The notes under the pieces: generated by a model | The model's database searches: none | What the model was told of the DNA's origin: nothing | What the model saw: only the letters and a program-made list of their open reading frames with translations | Shown here: positions 17,330 through 27,130 of the stretch, in pieces | Layout of the letters: every line of letters begins with the position of its first letter | How positions within the stretch are numbered: the first letter of the stretch is position 1 | Origin: Dryocola clanedunensis subsp. sulfonylureivorans | Lineage (GTDB): Bacteria > Pseudomonadota > Gammaproteobacteria > Enterobacterales > Enterobacteriaceae | Assembly: GCF_016756775.1 (NCBI RefSeq) | Contig: NZ_JAERMU010000007.1 | Coordinates: 1-64,000, forward strand | Reading direction: 5' to 3' | DNA length: 64,000 bases | Program-made: the position numbers and the translations under genes

Positions 17330-18319
17330 ATGGATATCGAAGAAATTTTGGCCCTTAGTGTAAAGCATAACGTCTCCGATCTACACCTGTGTACGGGGCA
17401 ATCTGCACGCTGGCGAAGGCAGGGGCGGCTTGAACCCTGTCCCGAAACCGCCCCACAGCCAGAAGCGCTGCTGGCACAGTGGCTGACGCCGCCGCAGCAA
17501 AAGGAGCTGGAAGAGTGTGGGCAGCTTGATTTCGCCGTCACGTCTGTCAGTGGGCTCCGCCTGCGTGCGAATGCTTTTCGTCAGCTTCACGGCTGTTCAC
17601 TCGCCTTGCGTCTGCTCGCTACGCAATGTCCTGAACTGGCTGCTTCAGGCGTTCCGCCGCTCGTCCCTTCACTGCTACAGACGCCGGACGGCCTTATCCT
17701 GGTTACCGGCGCGACCGGCAGCGGCAAGTCCACAACGCTTGCGGCTATGGTGGGGTATCTCAACCAGCATCTTGACGGGCATATCCTGACCCTGGAAGAC
17801 CCCATCGAGTTTGTCCACCGCCCGGCAAAATGCCTGATTCAGCAGCGGGAGGTGGGGGAACATTGCTGCTCGTTTGCTGCAGGTTTGCGGGGGGCGCTGC
17901 GCGAAGATCCCGATGTGATTCTGCTGGGTGAGCTGAGGGACAGCGAAACCATCCGCCTTGCCTTAACGGCGGCCGAAACGGGCCATCTGGTGTTGGCAAC
18001 GCTGCACACGCGGGGGGCGTCGCAGGCCGTCGAAAGGCTGGTGGATGTCTTCCCGGCAGAAGAGAAAAATCATATCCGCAGCCAGCTGGCAGGCAGCCTT
18101 AAAGCCGTACTCGCCCAGAAGCTTGTACCGTCTTCTGATGGGGGGCGCGTGGCGCTGTTTGAGCTAATGGTGAATACCCCGGCGGTGGCGAACCTTATCC
18201 GTGAAGGTAAGACCCATCAGCTGCCGGGCCTGATTCAGACCGGGCAACAGCATGGAATGCAGAGCTTTGCGCAGCATAAAGCATTGCTGCGGGCGGAAGG
18301 GAGAATTCAGGATGAGTAA
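17330..18319 (+). CDS. yggR: PilT-like type II/IV secretion ATPase YggR
   Basis: 329-aa homologue of the pilus retraction ATPase PilT. Walker A is GATGSGKST (about 126-134), the Asp box LTLEDPIEF, Walker B DPDVILLGELRD and the His box HLVLATLHTRGA. An N-terminal PAS-like domain begins MDIEEILALSVKHNVSDLHL. No pilin or pilus-assembly gene is nearby, so its partner is not visible. It diverges from yggS with 14 bp between start codons, so its promoter must lie in yggS coding DNA or overlap it. Confidence 0.93.
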   Translation: MDIEEILALSVKHNVSDLHLCTGQSARWRRQGRLEPCPETAPQPEALLAQWLTPPQQKELEECGQLDFAVTSVSGLRLRANAFRQLHGCSLALRLLATQCPELAASGVPPLVPSLLQTPDGLILVTGATGSGKSTTLAAMVGYLNQHLDGHILTLEDPIEFVHRPAKCLIQQREVGEHCCSFAAGLRGALREDPDVILLGELRDSETIRLALTAAETGHLVLATLHTRGASQAVERLVDVFPAEEKNHIRSQLAGSLKAVLAQKLVPSSDGGRVALFELMVNTPAVANLIREGKTHQLPGLIQTGQQHGMQSFAQHKALLRAEGRIQDE

Positions 18320-18375
18320 AAATATTGCTTTGGTGTGTTTGCGTGTGTATCATTTGTTCTGGTCAGGAGGTTGCG

Positions 18376-18558
18376 ATGAAATCTTCTGACTTGATTAAGG
18401 AGCTGAAGGCCGCAGGATGCGAACCCGCCAGACAGGGCAAAGGGAGCCACTTTATATGGTGGTCACCTAATACGGGAAGAAACTTTCCCGTTCCGCATCC
18501 AAAGAAAGATCTCTCCATCGGCACTGTCAGATCCATTCGTAAACAGGCCGGGATATAA
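18376..18558 (+). CDS. hicA: HicA-type mRNA interferase toxin
   Basis: 60-aa toxin with the double-stranded-RNA-binding fold typical of HicA: MKSSDLIKELKAAGCEPARQ, GKGSHFIWW with the catalytic His, then VPHPKKDLSIGTVRSIRKQAGI. It would cleave mRNA in a ribosome-independent way when not bound by HicB. ATG 18376 is preceded by CAGGAGG. It sits between yggR and ruvX, which are adjacent in K-12, so the pair is an insertion. The toxin-first order matches the hicAB layout. Confidence 0.92.
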   Translation: MKSSDLIKELKAAGCEPARQGKGSHFIWWSPNTGRNFPVPHPKKDLSIGTVRSIRKQAGI

Positions 18559-18581
18559 ATCCCTGCTCACGGAGGTGACCC

Positions 18582-19019
18582 ATGTTTTTCTCAGTTGGCG
18601 TCGAAATGCCCGCAAACGAGAACGAAGCGTACGGTATGATTGTACCCGCGTTATGCAACGACGATTTCGGCTGCGTCTCAGCGGCGGATTCGCAGGAAGA
18701 AATTGCGGAAATGGTGCGTGAAGCGATTTTGTTAATCGTTGATGAGATGGTGCAGCGCGGTGTCGATATCACCCGTCTTAAAGACGCCGGGCCTTTATTT
18801 TATGCCGCCAATCCAGAATACGAATATTGTGAGCGCTGGATCATGGTGGATGTGGATTTATCCTCCCTTGAAGGAAAGCCGCAGCGCATCAACATCTCTT
18901 TGCCGGACGCGCTTATTGAACGCATTGATAACCACGTGAAACAGCCTGCCTCTGGCTACCGCGATCGCAGCCATTTTCTGGCCGTTGCCGCCAGGCATGA
19001 GCTAACCAGCAAAGATTAA
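18582..19019 (+). CDS. hicB: HicB-type antitoxin
   Basis: 145-aa antitoxin. The N-terminal degraded RNase H-like HicB domain (about 1-85; MFFSVGVEMPANENEAYGMIVPAL) is followed by a C-terminal ribbon-helix-helix DNA-binding domain (about 100-140; INISLPDALIERIDNHVK...SRSHFLAVAARHEL-type). The RHH would autoregulate the operon. GGAGG stands six bases before ATG 18582, 23 bases after hicA. The N-terminus is longer than in the shortest HicB proteins but normal for the RHH class. Confidence 0.92.
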   Translation: MFFSVGVEMPANENEAYGMIVPALCNDDFGCVSAADSQEEIAEMVREAILLIVDEMVQRGVDITRLKDAGPLFYAANPEYEYCERWIMVDVDLSSLEGKPQRINISLPDALIERIDNHVKQPASGYRDRSHFLAVAARHELTSKD

Positions 19020-19043
19020 CGGCACGTCCGGCAGCGCGACAAA

Positions 19044-19463
19044 TCAGGGATGATAGTCGAACCAGCTTTCAAGAATGATGACCGCAGAAGCGGAGTCGAT
19101 GCTGCCTTTGTTAAGCGCGCGGAAGCCGCCCTGTTCAAACAGGCCCGCGCGGGCTTCCACCGTGCTCAGGCGTTCGTCCTGTAGCGACACCTTCACGCCG
19201 AAACGGCCATGCAGGCGGTTGGCGAATTTCCGGGCGCGGGCGGTAAGCGGCTGCTCGGTACCGTCCATGTTCAGGGGCAGGCCGACTATCACTTCGTCCG
19301 GCTGCCACTCTTTCAGGATTTTTTCTATCGCGTTCCAGTCCGGCGTGCCGTCCTGCGCCTTCAGCGCGGTAAGCGGACGGGCGGTGCCCGTAATGCGCTG
19401 GCCAATGGCAACGCCGATACTTTTGGTGCCGAAGTCAAAACCTAACAGTGTTCCACTGCTCAT
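19044..19463 (-). CDS. ruvX: RuvX/YqgF family pre-16S rRNA nuclease
   Basis: 139-aa RNase H-like nuclease, implicated in maturation of the 16S rRNA 5' end. Catalytic Asp in [16 protein letters not shown] (about 5-20), Glu in [10 protein letters not shown] region and DERLSTVEA, terminal [12 protein letters not shown] with a further acidic residue. Its ATG overlaps the yqgE stop by one base; both follow gshB in the K-12 order. Confidence 0.96.
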   Translation of the reverse strand: MSSGTLLGFDFGTKSIGVAIGQRITGTARPLTALKAQDGTPDWNAIEKILKEWQPDEVIVGLPLNMDGTEQPLTARARKFANRLHGRFGVKVSLQDERLSTVEARAGLFEQGGFRALNKGSIDSASAVIILESWFDYHP

Positions 19464-20026
19464 TACGCGTGCCCCGCATCGCCTGGCATTGTCAGAATAT
19501 CCACGCCGATAAGCTTCGCGGCTTCTCGCCAGCGTTCAGCAATGGGGGTATGGAATAAGATTGCGGCATCTGCTGGTGCCGTGAGCCAGGCGTTATCAAG
19601 GATTTCCTGTTCGAGCTGGCCTTTCTCCCAGGAGGAATAGCCCAGCGCCACGATGACGTCCTGAGGCTGATTCGGCGTACCGATGGTTTCCAGCACGTCG
19701 CGGGAGGTGGTGATCACCGTATCGTCGGAGATACGAATGCTGGAAGCGAAAGCATCCGGCGGGGAGTGCAGAATAAATCCACGGTCTTCCGCCAGCGGGC
19801 CGCCGACAAACACGGGCTTATCCAGACGAATGGCCGGGTCACGCGGATCGGGTTCGATCTTTAGTTTCTGCAGCACGCCTTCGACCTGAAGGTTCTCAAG
19901 GGGCTTATTGATAATGATCCCCATCGCACCATCTTCGTTGTATTCACAGATATAGACGACGGCACGCTTAAAAAGCGGGTCCTGGAGAGCCGGCATGGCA
20001 ATGAGAAAGTGATGCTGTAAATTCAT
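19463..20026 (-). CDS. yqgE: YqgE/AlgH family protein
   Basis: 187-aa protein of the UPF0301 family. It has the conserved [19 protein letters not shown] start, [12 protein letters not shown] and [16 protein letters not shown]. Function unresolved; the AlgH name came from an alginate phenotype in Pseudomonas. The start is set at ATG 20026; a longer frame adds 57 residues of non-conserved sequence that overlap the gshB upstream space. It is tightly coupled to ruvX. Confidence 0.95.
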   Translation of the reverse strand: MNLQHHFLIAMPALQDPLFKRAVVYICEYNEDGAMGIIINKPLENLQVEGVLQKLKIEPDPRDPAIRLDKPVFVGGPLAEDRGFILHSPPDAFASSIRISDDTVITTSRDVLETIGTPNQPQDVIVALGYSSWEKGQLEQEILDNAWLTAPADAAILFHTPIAERWREAAKLIGVDILTMPGDAGHA

Positions 20027-20120
20027 TATCAGAGAGTCTGTTCCCGGTTGAAAAGCGGCAAGGGGCGCGCAAAGAACGGTCAGTTTACCATTATTGAGCG
20101 GGCCAGGCCCGCCCGGAGGA

Positions 20121-21068
20121 CTATTTTGCGAGGCGTGCTTCAATTGCGTCGAACAGCATACCGGTGATGGATACCGGGAACGCCGCTTCGATTTCACGAA
20201 TGCAGGTTGGGCTGGTGACGTTAATCTCGGTCAGGCGGTCGCCAATGATGTCAAGGCCAACAAAAATCAGCCCTTTGGCTTTCAGCGTCGGCCCAACGCG
20301 GCGGGCAATTTCCCAGTCGCTGTCGGTTAACGGACGAGGTTCACCACGGCCACCGGCTGCCAGGTTGCCACGCGTTTCACCGCCCTGCGGGATACGGGCC
20401 AGGCAGTACGGCACGGGTTCGCCGTCAACAACCAGCACGCGCTTGTCGCCGTCAACAATAGCCGGCAGGTAGTTCTGCGCCATGCAGTAGCGGTTGCCCA
20501 GCTCGGTGAGCGTTTCGGCAATTACGCCCAGGTTCGGATCGCCGTCCTTCACGCGGAAGATGGACGTGCCGCCCATGCCGTCCAGCGGCTTCATAATGAT
20601 ATCGCCGTGCTTCTGCCAGAAGGCTTTCAGCTGCGCCTTATTGCGGGTGACCAGCGTTTCCGGGGTCAGGTCCGCAAACCAGGCGGTGAAGAGCTTTTCG
20701 TTACAGTCGCGCAGGCTCTGCGGTTTGTTGACGATCAGCGTGCCCTGTTCTTCGGCGCGCTCAAGAATGTAGGTGGCGTAGATAAATTCGGTGTCGAACG
20801 GCGGATCTTTACGCATCAGCACGACGTTCAGGTCGGCCAGGGCAATATCCTGCTCGCTGCCAAAGTCATACCATTTGTCATAGTTCTGCTCGACGGAGAC
20901 CAGACGGGTCCGCGCGCGCGCTTCGCCGTTGATCAGATACAGATCGGCCATTTCCATGTAGTGCAGCTCATAGCCCCGACGCTGCGCTTCCAGCAGCATG
21001 GCGAAGCTTGAGTCTTTTTTGATGTTGATGTTTGCGATGGGGTCCATCACGATGCCGAGCTTGATCAT
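20121..21068 (-). CDS. gshB: Glutathione synthetase
   Basis: ATP-grasp ligase that joins gamma-glutamylcysteine and glycine. The 315-aa protein matches E. coli GshB: N-terminal [36 protein letters not shown], the ATP-grasp [15 protein letters not shown] (about 160-175), and the Mg2+/substrate stretch [22 protein letters not shown]. It is transcribed 12 bases behind rsmE. Confidence 0.98.
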   Translation of the reverse strand: MIKLGIVMDPIANINIKKDSSFAMLLEAQRRGYELHYMEMADLYLINGEARARTRLVSVEQNYDKWYDFGSEQDIALADLNVVLMRKDPPFDTEFIYATYILERAEEQGTLIVNKPQSLRDCNEKLFTAWFADLTPETLVTRNKAQLKAFWQKHGDIIMKPLDGMGGTSIFRVKDGDPNLGVIAETLTELGNRYCMAQNYLPAIVDGDKRVLVVDGEPVPYCLARIPQGGETRGNLAAGGRGEPRPLTDSDWEIARRVGPTLKAKGLIFVGLDIIGDRLTEINVTSPTCIREIEAAFPVSITGMLFDAIEARLAK

Positions 21069-21080
21069 TCTTCTTCTCCT

Positions 21081-21812
21081 TTAGCCCAGATCGCCAAAGC
21101 GCACCTGCAGTGCGGTAATGGCGGTGAGCGCGGTAGTCTCAGTACGCAGAACGCGAGGTCCCAACAGAATATCAGTAAATTGATGTTCTGCGGTCATGGC
21201 AATTTCTTCTGCCGTTAAACCGCCCTCCGGGCCAATCAGTAGGCGCACCCGCTCCACCGGTTGGGGCAGGGTGTTGATGCTGGCGCTGGCGCGGGGATGA
21301 AGATTGAGCTTCAGGCTGTTGTCTTCTTCGGCGCACCACGCTTCAAGGTCCATTGCCGGGCGGATTTCCGGCACCACGTTGCGCCCACATTGCTCGCAGG
21401 CAGCTACGGCAATTTTGCGCCATTGCTGGAGCTTCTTGTTCAGGCGGTCGGCATCCAGTTTTACGCCGCAGCGTTCGGAAAACAAAGGGGTAATCACGTT
21501 CACACCAAGCTCAACGGCTTTCTGAATGGTGAACTCCATCTTTTCGCCGCGGGACATAACCTGGCCCAGATGGAGATGCAGCGGTGATTCACGGTCATCA
21601 ACGTTTGCTGCCAGCACCTTAACGCGCACGCTTTTCTTATCGGCCTGCACGATTTCGGCATCAAAGACCTGGTTGCTGCCGTCAAATAGCTGAATGGCCT
21701 GGCCTGCACCCATGCGCAGCACGCGGCCCACATGGTTGGCGGCATCTTCACTGAGTGCCACTTCGTGGCCTGCGGTGAGTAACTCCGGGTGGTGAATGCG
21801 GGGGATACGCAT
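21081..21812 (-). CDS. rsmE: 16S rRNA (uracil1498-N3)-methyltransferase
   Basis: 243-aa SPOUT methyltransferase that makes m3U1498 in 16S rRNA. Features are an N-terminal PUA-like domain beginning [24 protein letters not shown], and the C-terminal trefoil-knot signature [14 protein letters not shown] (about 190-203) with [16 protein letters not shown]. It precedes gshB. Confidence 0.97.
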   Translation of the reverse strand: MRIPRIHHPELLTAGHEVALSEDAANHVGRVLRMGAGQAIQLFDGSNQVFDAEIVQADKKSVRVKVLAANVDDRESPLHLHLGQVMSRGEKMEFTIQKAVELGVNVITPLFSERCGVKLDADRLNKKLQQWRKIAVAACEQCGRNVVPEIRPAMDLEAWCAEEDNSLKLNLHPRASASINTLPQPVERVRLLIGPEGGLTAEEIAMTAEHQFTDILLGPRVLRTETTALTAITALQVRFGDLG

Positions 21813-21854
21813 GCGTAAATTATCCGATGGTTATGCTGTATACCTGAACGCAGT

Positions 21855-21924
21855 CGTAGGGTGGATAAGCGAATGCGCCATCCACCGAATTGTCGGGTGG
21901 CGGCTTACGCCTTACCCGACCTAC
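21855..21924. repeat. Two REP-like units upstream of rsmE
   Basis: A unit at 21855-21886 (GTAGGGTGGATAAGCG...CATCCACC) is followed by a second at 21891-21924 (TCGGGTGGCGGCTTACGCC...ACCCGACCTAC). They lie after the endA stop codon on the endA transcript. Confidence 0.7.
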
Positions 21925-21976
21925 AAATGCTTGCTTCGATCATTACAGCTAAGTGAGCAATTGCCGCTAGTGTAGG

Positions 21977-22684
21977 TTAGCTGTTTTGTGCCTGGCAAGC
22001 CCGCAGCACATAAGGGTTATGATTGCCCTGGATTTTCGCAATGCGCTCGTCGCGTTCGCACTCCCACGCGCTGACGGGGTAAGTTTTATTCCATGCTTCA
22101 AAAAGCTGGGTCTGCTGGCGGGAAAGTTTCAGCTGATACTGGTCACGCATATAGAAATAAGTGCGGGCGATAGCACCCCTGGCGCGGGCGGGCGGCTCGG
22201 CGGCTTTTCCCTTAAAGTCGACTTTCATTGCGCACTGACCATACTGGCCTTCACCACCGTTCCACTGGCTGTACATAAAGTTATTGCGGTCGCCGTTCAC
22301 TTCACCGATCGCGGGCTGAAGGTTGTGCATATCGCTTTCCATCCTGCGGTAGACCGGGTCCCTGGTGCAGTTCTTTCTGCCGCCGTCCTGCCAGCACTGG
22401 CGCTGGTGACCAAACTGCCAGGCCGGAACAACGTGTTCCCATTCGATACGCGAGGCACGGTTTTCATTTTTACGAACTTTATAACCGCAGGATTCGAGAT
22501 CCGGGATGCCCTTTTTACCCTGCCAGTTAATTTTGCAGCCGCAATAGAAGGAGCCAGGCGCATCAGCGTTCAGTCTGGCTCCTGCCTTTTTGGCCTGAGA
22601 GAAGCTGTTGATACCGGTAGCGGATGCGAAAAAAGAGGAGAAGGCTGCAACAAGGGCAACAGCCAGAAGGTATTTGCGGGACAT
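21977..22684 (-). CDS. endA: Endonuclease I, periplasmic
   Basis: 235-aa secreted DNase that makes double-strand breaks in foreign DNA. The signal peptide [22 protein letters not shown] is followed by a His-Me finger nuclease domain with [17 protein letters not shown] (catalytic His), [19 protein letters not shown], and several Cys that form disulfides (CGCKINW, CW, NC). The length equals E. coli EndA. Confidence 0.97.
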   Translation of the reverse strand: MSRKYLLAVALVAAFSSFFASATGINSFSQAKKAGARLNADAPGSFYCGCKINWQGKKGIPDLESCGYKVRKNENRASRIEWEHVVPAWQFGHQRQCWQDGGRKNCTRDPVYRRMESDMHNLQPAIGEVNGDRNNFMYSQWNGGEGQYGQCAMKVDFKGKAAEPPARARGAIARTYFYMRDQYQLKLSRQQTQLFEAWNKTYPVSAWECERDERIAKIQGNHNPYVLRACQAQNS

Positions 22685-22767
22685 TTCCTGAATCCTTACT
22701 AAAACAAGCCCGCACCCTACCTGAGGATTTATCCAGCTTCAATAAGAAATTTTAGGAAGTTTTTAAA

Positions 22768-23292
22768 TTATTTTTTTTGATTACAGGAAGTTGTCTCTTC
22801 CGGTTTTAAGAGATCCCCACATTGTACGCAGCGGTACTCTGATTCACCGCGCAGCACTCGGTTGTGACGGCGCACGGTAAGCTGATGCTGCTGGCAACGG
22901 CAGCGGTAGGGGAAGGTATTGTGGCGCACCGACTGCACTCCAAACTGATGGGTTCGACGCGCGGGGACGCCCATGACGCTTTCCATCATCCATTTCCATT
23001 CTTTGCCGTGGGGCGCAACGCGGCCAAAGTGTTTCCAGACCAGCAGATGAGCCAGCTCGTGGGGAACAACCTCTTCAATAAAAGCCTGTTGGTTTTCCAT
23101 CAGCAGCACGGGATTGAGGCGGATTTCGTAACTTTCCATCCATGCCGTGCCCGCTGCCGTTCCTCGCTGTTGATAAACAAGTTTCGGTTCCGGGTAGCTG
23201 CGGCCTAAATGCAGGTTTGCCTGATGCAGTTTGTCGCGCAGGCTGCGCATAACGGCCTGCTGAATGGCTATGGGGAGTCGAGGGGATTTCAT
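22768..23292 (-). CDS. sprT: SprT family zinc metalloprotease-like protein
   Basis: 174-aa protein of the SprT family. The HELAH zinc-metalloprotease motif is within [16 protein letters not shown] (about 75-90). A C-terminal zinc ribbon is suggested by CRCQQH and CVQCGDLL. It extends beyond the K-12 protein by about nine polar residues ([10 protein letters not shown]) at the C-terminus. The cellular substrate in bacteria is not known. It lies between endA and galP. Confidence 0.95.
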   Translation of the reverse strand: MKSPRLPIAIQQAVMRSLRDKLHQANLHLGRSYPEPKLVYQQRGTAAGTAWMESYEIRLNPVLLMENQQAFIEEVVPHELAHLLVWKHFGRVAPHGKEWKWMMESVMGVPARRTHQFGVQSVRHNTFPYRCRCQQHQLTVRRHNRVLRGESEYRCVQCGDLLKPEETTSCNQKK

Positions 23293-23363
23293 AACGGCAG
23301 AGGATAGAATGTGCGAAGGCCGGGTGCAAGCCCCTCTCCGAGCGGAAAGGGGCCTTTGGTGGC

Positions 23364-24761
23364 TTAGTCGTGAGCGCCGATCTCACGTAATGGACGGCCT
23401 TTCATCAGGTTACGTTCAATGTGTTCCAGGGAAACGTGTTTGGTTTCCGGAACCAGCCAGAGAGTCAGCAGGATAAAGAAGACGTTCAGACCTGCGTAGA
23501 CCCAGAAGGTATTCGCGTTACCCAGCGTGTTAAGCATGGTCAGGAACGTTGCGCCGACAATCATGTTGGCAATCCAGTTAGTGGTGGTTGAACAGGTGAT
23601 CCCAAAATCGCGGCCTTTCAGCGGCTGGATTTCAGAGCACAGTACCCAAATCAGCGGACCGGCGCTCATCGCAAAACCAACGATAAACATCAGCAGCATC
23701 GCCACGGCGAAGTACTGCGCGCCCTGGGAGTGAATACCAACGTGCAGCATAGTACCCAGCACACCCATACCGGCCGCCATGACCAGGAAGCCCAGCACCA
23801 GCGTTGGCTTACGGCCCCAGCGGTCAACCAGACCAATGGCAATGAAGGTTGCCAGCACGTTGATCAGGCCGACGATAACCGTCCCCCACATCTGCTGCGT
23901 GGTGTTGGTGAAGCCTGCAATCTCAAAGATTTTTGGCGCGTAATACATGATGACGTTCATGCCGGTGAACTGCTGCATGACCTGTAAAAGCACCCCAAGA
24001 AAAACGGCACGGCGGAAGTTGTTGTTACTGCGGAACAATGACCAGCCGCTCTGCTTAACCTGCAGGCTTTCGCGGATCTCTTCCAGCTCACGCTTCGCTT
24101 CGGCGCTGCTGTCGCGCAGGCGCAGCAGGACGCGCTCGGCATCGTGGAAGCGGCGTTTAGCAGCGAACCAGCGCGGGCTGTCCGGCAGGAAGAATACGCC
24201 AACCAGCAGAATCAGAGCCGGAATAGTGATTACGCCCAGCATCCAGCGCCAGGAGCCGCTGTAGCTGAAGGCGGTATCAGAGAGATAAGCACCGAGAATA
24301 CCGATGGTGATCATCAGCTGATACATAGAGATCATACTGCCGCGAATTTTCTCCGGGGCAATCTCGGAAAGGTAAAGCGGAGCGGTGTACGAAGCGACGC
24401 CCACGGCCAGACCCAGCAGAACGCGGGAGATAATCAGCACTTCCGGGTTAGGCGAGAAGGCGGAGCACAGGGAGCCTGCGACAAACAGCACGGCGCCAAT
24501 CATCAGGCTGTATTTGCGCCCGAGACGGAAAGAGAGCCAGCCGCTGCCGACGGCGCCAACGGCGGCACCGAACATCATTGAGCTAACCACCCACTCCTGC
24601 TGGTGTGCGGTAATCTGAAAATCTTTCGCAATGAACGGCAGGGCGCCGGCGATAACGCCAATGTCCAGGCCAAACAGTAAACCTGCGAGCGCTGCGAGGA
24701 AGCAAACAAAAAAGGTCATGCTTTTGTTTGATGTCCGGTGTTTCTTATTAGTGTCAGGCAT
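23364..24761 (-). CDS. galP: Galactose:proton symporter GalP
   Basis: 465-aa sugar porter MFS that takes up galactose and glucose with H+. It matches E. coli GalP closely along its whole length: [20 protein letters not shown] in TM1, [50 protein letters not shown] and [17 protein letters not shown]. Perfect CRP and GalR/GalS sites lie 66-100 bases upstream of its start. Confidence 0.98.
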   Translation of the reverse strand: MPDTNKKHRTSNKSMTFFVCFLAALAGLLFGLDIGVIAGALPFIAKDFQITAHQQEWVVSSMMFGAAVGAVGSGWLSFRLGRKYSLMIGAVLFVAGSLCSAFSPNPEVLIISRVLLGLAVGVASYTAPLYLSEIAPEKIRGSMISMYQLMITIGILGAYLSDTAFSYSGSWRWMLGVITIPALILLVGVFFLPDSPRWFAAKRRFHDAERVLLRLRDSSAEAKRELEEIRESLQVKQSGWSLFRSNNNFRRAVFLGVLLQVMQQFTGMNVIMYYAPKIFEIAGFTNTTQQMWGTVIVGLINVLATFIAIGLVDRWGRKPTLVLGFLVMAAGMGVLGTMLHVGIHSQGAQYFAVAMLLMFIVGFAMSAGPLIWVLCSEIQPLKGRDFGITCSTTTNWIANMIVGATFLTMLNTLGNANTFWVYAGLNVFFILLTLWLVPETKHVSLEHIERNLMKGRPLREIGAHD

Positions 24762-24826
24762 AACGCCCTCCGGTTGGGTTATCAGATTTTTCGCTGTTAA
24801 GGTTAGGTTAGCGGTACGTAAATTTG

Positions 24827-24842
24827 TGTGATAGTCATCACA
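24827..24842. promoter_or_regulatory. CRP binding site upstream of galP
   Basis: TGTGA-TAGTCA-TCACA matches both half-sites of the CRP consensus exactly. It lies 66 bases from the galP start codon and next to the GalR operator, matching the known cAMP-CRP dependence of galP in E. coli. Confidence 0.8.
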
Positions 24843-24845
24843 TTG

Positions 24846-24861
24846 GTGTAATCGGTTACAC
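24846..24861. promoter_or_regulatory. GalR/GalS operator upstream of galP
   Basis: GTGTAATCGGTTACAC fits the GalR/GalS consensus GTGNAANCGNTTNCAC at all twelve fixed positions. It stands three bases from the CRP site. The rest of the 404-bp galP-metK gap (24762-25165) holds a weaker match at 25030-25045, the metK terminator and no gene that I can support. Confidence 0.85.
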
Positions 24862-25029
24862 TAATGTCAAGTTATGTCATTAGCTTTAGCTCAGGTAAAA
24901 CATAGCATTAAGGAGAGTAGCGGCAAGTTGATTGTTTGCTTTTCAGGCGATTCCGAAATGATTTGTAACGAGCAAAGCAATATCGAGGATGATGGAGAGA
25001 AAGGGCGAGCGTTATTCATTCGCAATGGC

Positions 25030-25045
25030 ATGTAATCGCTTTCAT
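25030..25045. promoter_or_regulatory. Possible second GalR/GalS-like site
   Basis: ATGTAATCGCTTTCAT matches 10 of the 12 fixed positions of the GalR/GalS consensus, missing only the two outermost. It lies about 184 bp, centre to centre, from the perfect operator, a spacing compatible with looping. Inferred from sequence only. Confidence 0.35.
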
Positions 25046-25120
25046 CACGTTTTTGTTTAACCCTGACTGGAAAGTATAGCCGAGAGGAGGGATTCAGGTA
25101 GTTTCAGGCGGTAGAAAGAG

Positions 25121-25147
25121 AAAAGGCCAGCTGAGCTGGCCTTTAAA
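25121..25147 (-). terminator. metK intrinsic terminator
   Basis: GGCCAGCTGAGCTGGCC is self-complementary; read on the minus strand it is followed by TTTTCTC. It begins about 20 bases after the metK stop. Confidence 0.8.
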
Positions 25148-25165
25148 GGAGGAAACCGTAGCGGA

Positions 25166-26320
25166 TTATTTCAGGCCAGCAGCTTCACGCAGCAGGGCAG
25201 CTTTGTCGGTTTTTTCCCATGGGAAGTGTTCGCGACCAAAGTGACCGTAGGCCGCGGTTTCTTTGTAGATTGGGTGCAGCAGATCCAGCATCTGGATCAG
25301 GCCGTACGGACGCAGGTCGAAGAACTCGCGCACCAGCAGGGTCAGCTGTTCGGTAGAGATTTTTTCGGTACCGAAGGTTTCAACCATGATGGAGGTAGGT
25401 TCCGCAACGCCGATAGCATAAGAGACCTGAATTTCGCAACGGTCGGCAAGGCCTGCCGCAACGATGTTTTTCGCAACATAACGCGCCGCGTACGCCGCAG
25501 AACGGTCTACTTTTGAGGGATCTTTACCAGAAAACGCACCGCCACCGTGACGGGCCATGCCGCCGTAGGTGTCCACGATGATTTTACGTCCGGTCAGGCC
25601 GCAGTCACCCATTGGGCCACCAATAACAAAACGACCGGTCGGGTTGATGTGGTATTTAGTGGAAGCGTTCAGCCACTCTTCTGGCAGAACCGGCTTGATG
25701 ATCTCTTCCATCACCGCTTCCTGCAGCGTTTTCAGCTCTACGTCTTCGGAGTGCTGGGTGGACAGGACTACCGCGTCAATACCCACGATTTTGCCGTCGT
25801 CATACTGGAAGGTGATCTGGCTTTTCGCATCCGGACGTAGCCACGGCAGTGAACCATTCTTACGCACTTCGGCCTGACGCTGAACCAGACGGTGAGCGTA
25901 AGTGATTGGCGCTGGCATCAGTACGTCGGTTTCGTTGGTAGCATAGCCAAACATCAGACCCTGGTCGCCCGCGCCTTGCTCCAGCGGATCGGTACGGTCA
26001 ACGCCCTGATTGATGTCCGGGGATTGTTTACCAATCGCGCTTAACACGGCGCAGGAGTTGGCGTCAAAGCCCATATCAGAATGCACGTAGCCGATTTCAC
26101 GCACCGTTTTACGGGTGATCTCTTCGATATCAACCCAGGCACTGGTGGTGATTTCGCCGCCAACCAGAACCATGCCGGTTTTCACGTAGGTTTCACACGC
26201 TACGCGAGCTTTTGGATCCTGTTCGAGGATTGCGTCAAGCACCGCATCGGAGATTTGGTCAGCGATTTTATCAGGATGCCCTTCTGATACAGACTCGGAC
26301 GTAAAAAGGTGTTTAGCCAT
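25166..26320 (-). CDS. metK: S-adenosylmethionine synthetase
   Basis: Makes SAM from methionine and ATP; the only source of SAM for the several methyltransferases and radical-SAM enzymes in this window. The 384-aa protein shows the N-terminal [22 protein letters not shown] with the ATP-binding His, the signature [12 protein letters not shown], and the P-loop-like [20 protein letters not shown]. MetJ boxes lie upstream. Confidence 0.99.
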   Translation of the reverse strand: MAKHLFTSESVSEGHPDKIADQISDAVLDAILEQDPKARVACETYVKTGMVLVGGEITTSAWVDIEEITRKTVREIGYVHSDMGFDANSCAVLSAIGKQSPDINQGVDRTDPLEQGAGDQGLMFGYATNETDVLMPAPITYAHRLVQRQAEVRKNGSLPWLRPDAKSQITFQYDDGKIVGIDAVVLSTQHSEDVELKTLQEAVMEEIIKPVLPEEWLNASTKYHINPTGRFVIGGPMGDCGLTGRKIIVDTYGGMARHGGGAFSGKDPSKVDRSAAYAARYVAKNIVAAGLADRCEIQVSYAIGVAEPTSIMVETFGTEKISTEQLTLLVREFFDLRPYGLIQMLDLLHPIYKETAAYGHFGREHFPWEKTDKAALLREAAGLK

Positions 26321-26428
26321 GTTTTGTTCACCCTAAAGAGAATTCGGTTAGTACGGACCGCTGCCGAATGGCGCCTTTACCAGCACGATGTGCTGATAAT
26401 ATGGAGTTTCGCCGTAGGTTGAGTGACA

Positions 26429-26476
26429 AGCAGTCTAACAGTTAATCGGTATAGATGGATTAACATCTGGACGTCT
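26429..26476. promoter_or_regulatory. MetJ (met box) array upstream of metK
   Basis: Consecutive 8-mers in phase resemble the MetJ box AGACGTCT: AGATGGAT, TAACATCT and GGACGTCT at 26453-26476 (5, 5 and 7 of 8). A further AGCAGTCT (6 of 8) lies exactly 24 bases upstream in the same phase. The array is 109-156 bases before the metK start, where MetJ represses metK in E. coli. Confidence 0.7.
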
Positions 26477-26983
26477 ATTTTAGGTTAACCCTTAAACAGA
26501 TTGCCAGTGATTTTTCGAAATGATCACATTAATGGTTAAAACGAAGTGGCAATTTTTCCTGACGGGCCCGCATAACGCACATTTATCCTTTGCTTTTTAC
26601 GCTTGTTGTGGGTATAAAGCGGCGCGCGCGGCTCATTCAATAAGCACACATTTTTGTGTTGCCCACTTCCAGCCGGGTTGAGCACTTATCTTAGCTTTGG
26701 CTTGTCGCATACCCAAACCGTATGCGTGGAGGTGATACGATTGAAAAACTGCTGTAATTCGCAAAATCTGGCGCGCCTGTCTGGTGTGACCATGCCCCTC
26801 GCTACATGCATCTCTTTGCTATACCCCAGCCGATGTTATACCCATCTCGGCGCATCGACGGATTCTCGGGCCGGTTAGTCACGCCTGCAGTTTCTGAACA
26901 AGGGCGCTCTTGTCGTTGATGAGAGTTTTCTCGTGGTTTCGCCGATCCGTCCTGCGGAGCTCGGTAACGTGTTTTACAATGAT

Positions 26984-27130
26984 ATGAAAAAGAAACCGGT
27001 CGCACAGCCAGTCTGTCAGCGTCTTATGCTGCCGCTACGCGCTGTTAATGGGTTGTTATTGCGGGATACCCCTGCGATAGTAGTCAACTATTTTGCACAT
27101 TCGTTTAAATTTGAGGTTCGCCATGTCTGA
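26984..27130 (+). CDS. yqgB: Small protein YqgB upstream of speA
   Basis: 48-aa homologue of E. coli YqgB, a small protein reported to respond to acid stress. It starts MKKKPVAQ and ends with the conserved AIVVNYF region followed by a longer tail than in K-12. Its last eight bases overlap the speA start in another frame, so ribosomes finishing yqgB end at the speA initiation site; coupling is likely. The rest of the 26321-26983 space holds metK control sites and the speA leader; I see no other gene that I can defend. Confidence 0.7.
   Translation: MKKKPVAQPVCQRLMLPLRAVNGLLLRDTPAIVVNYFAHSFKFEVRHV

Noticed and set aside
26654-26878. 74-codon ORF between metK and speA
   Set aside because: I could not recognise it with confidence as a homologue of the small yqgC/yqgD frames of K-12, it has no clear ribosome-binding site and it is Cys-rich in an unusual way. 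Left out as a gene.
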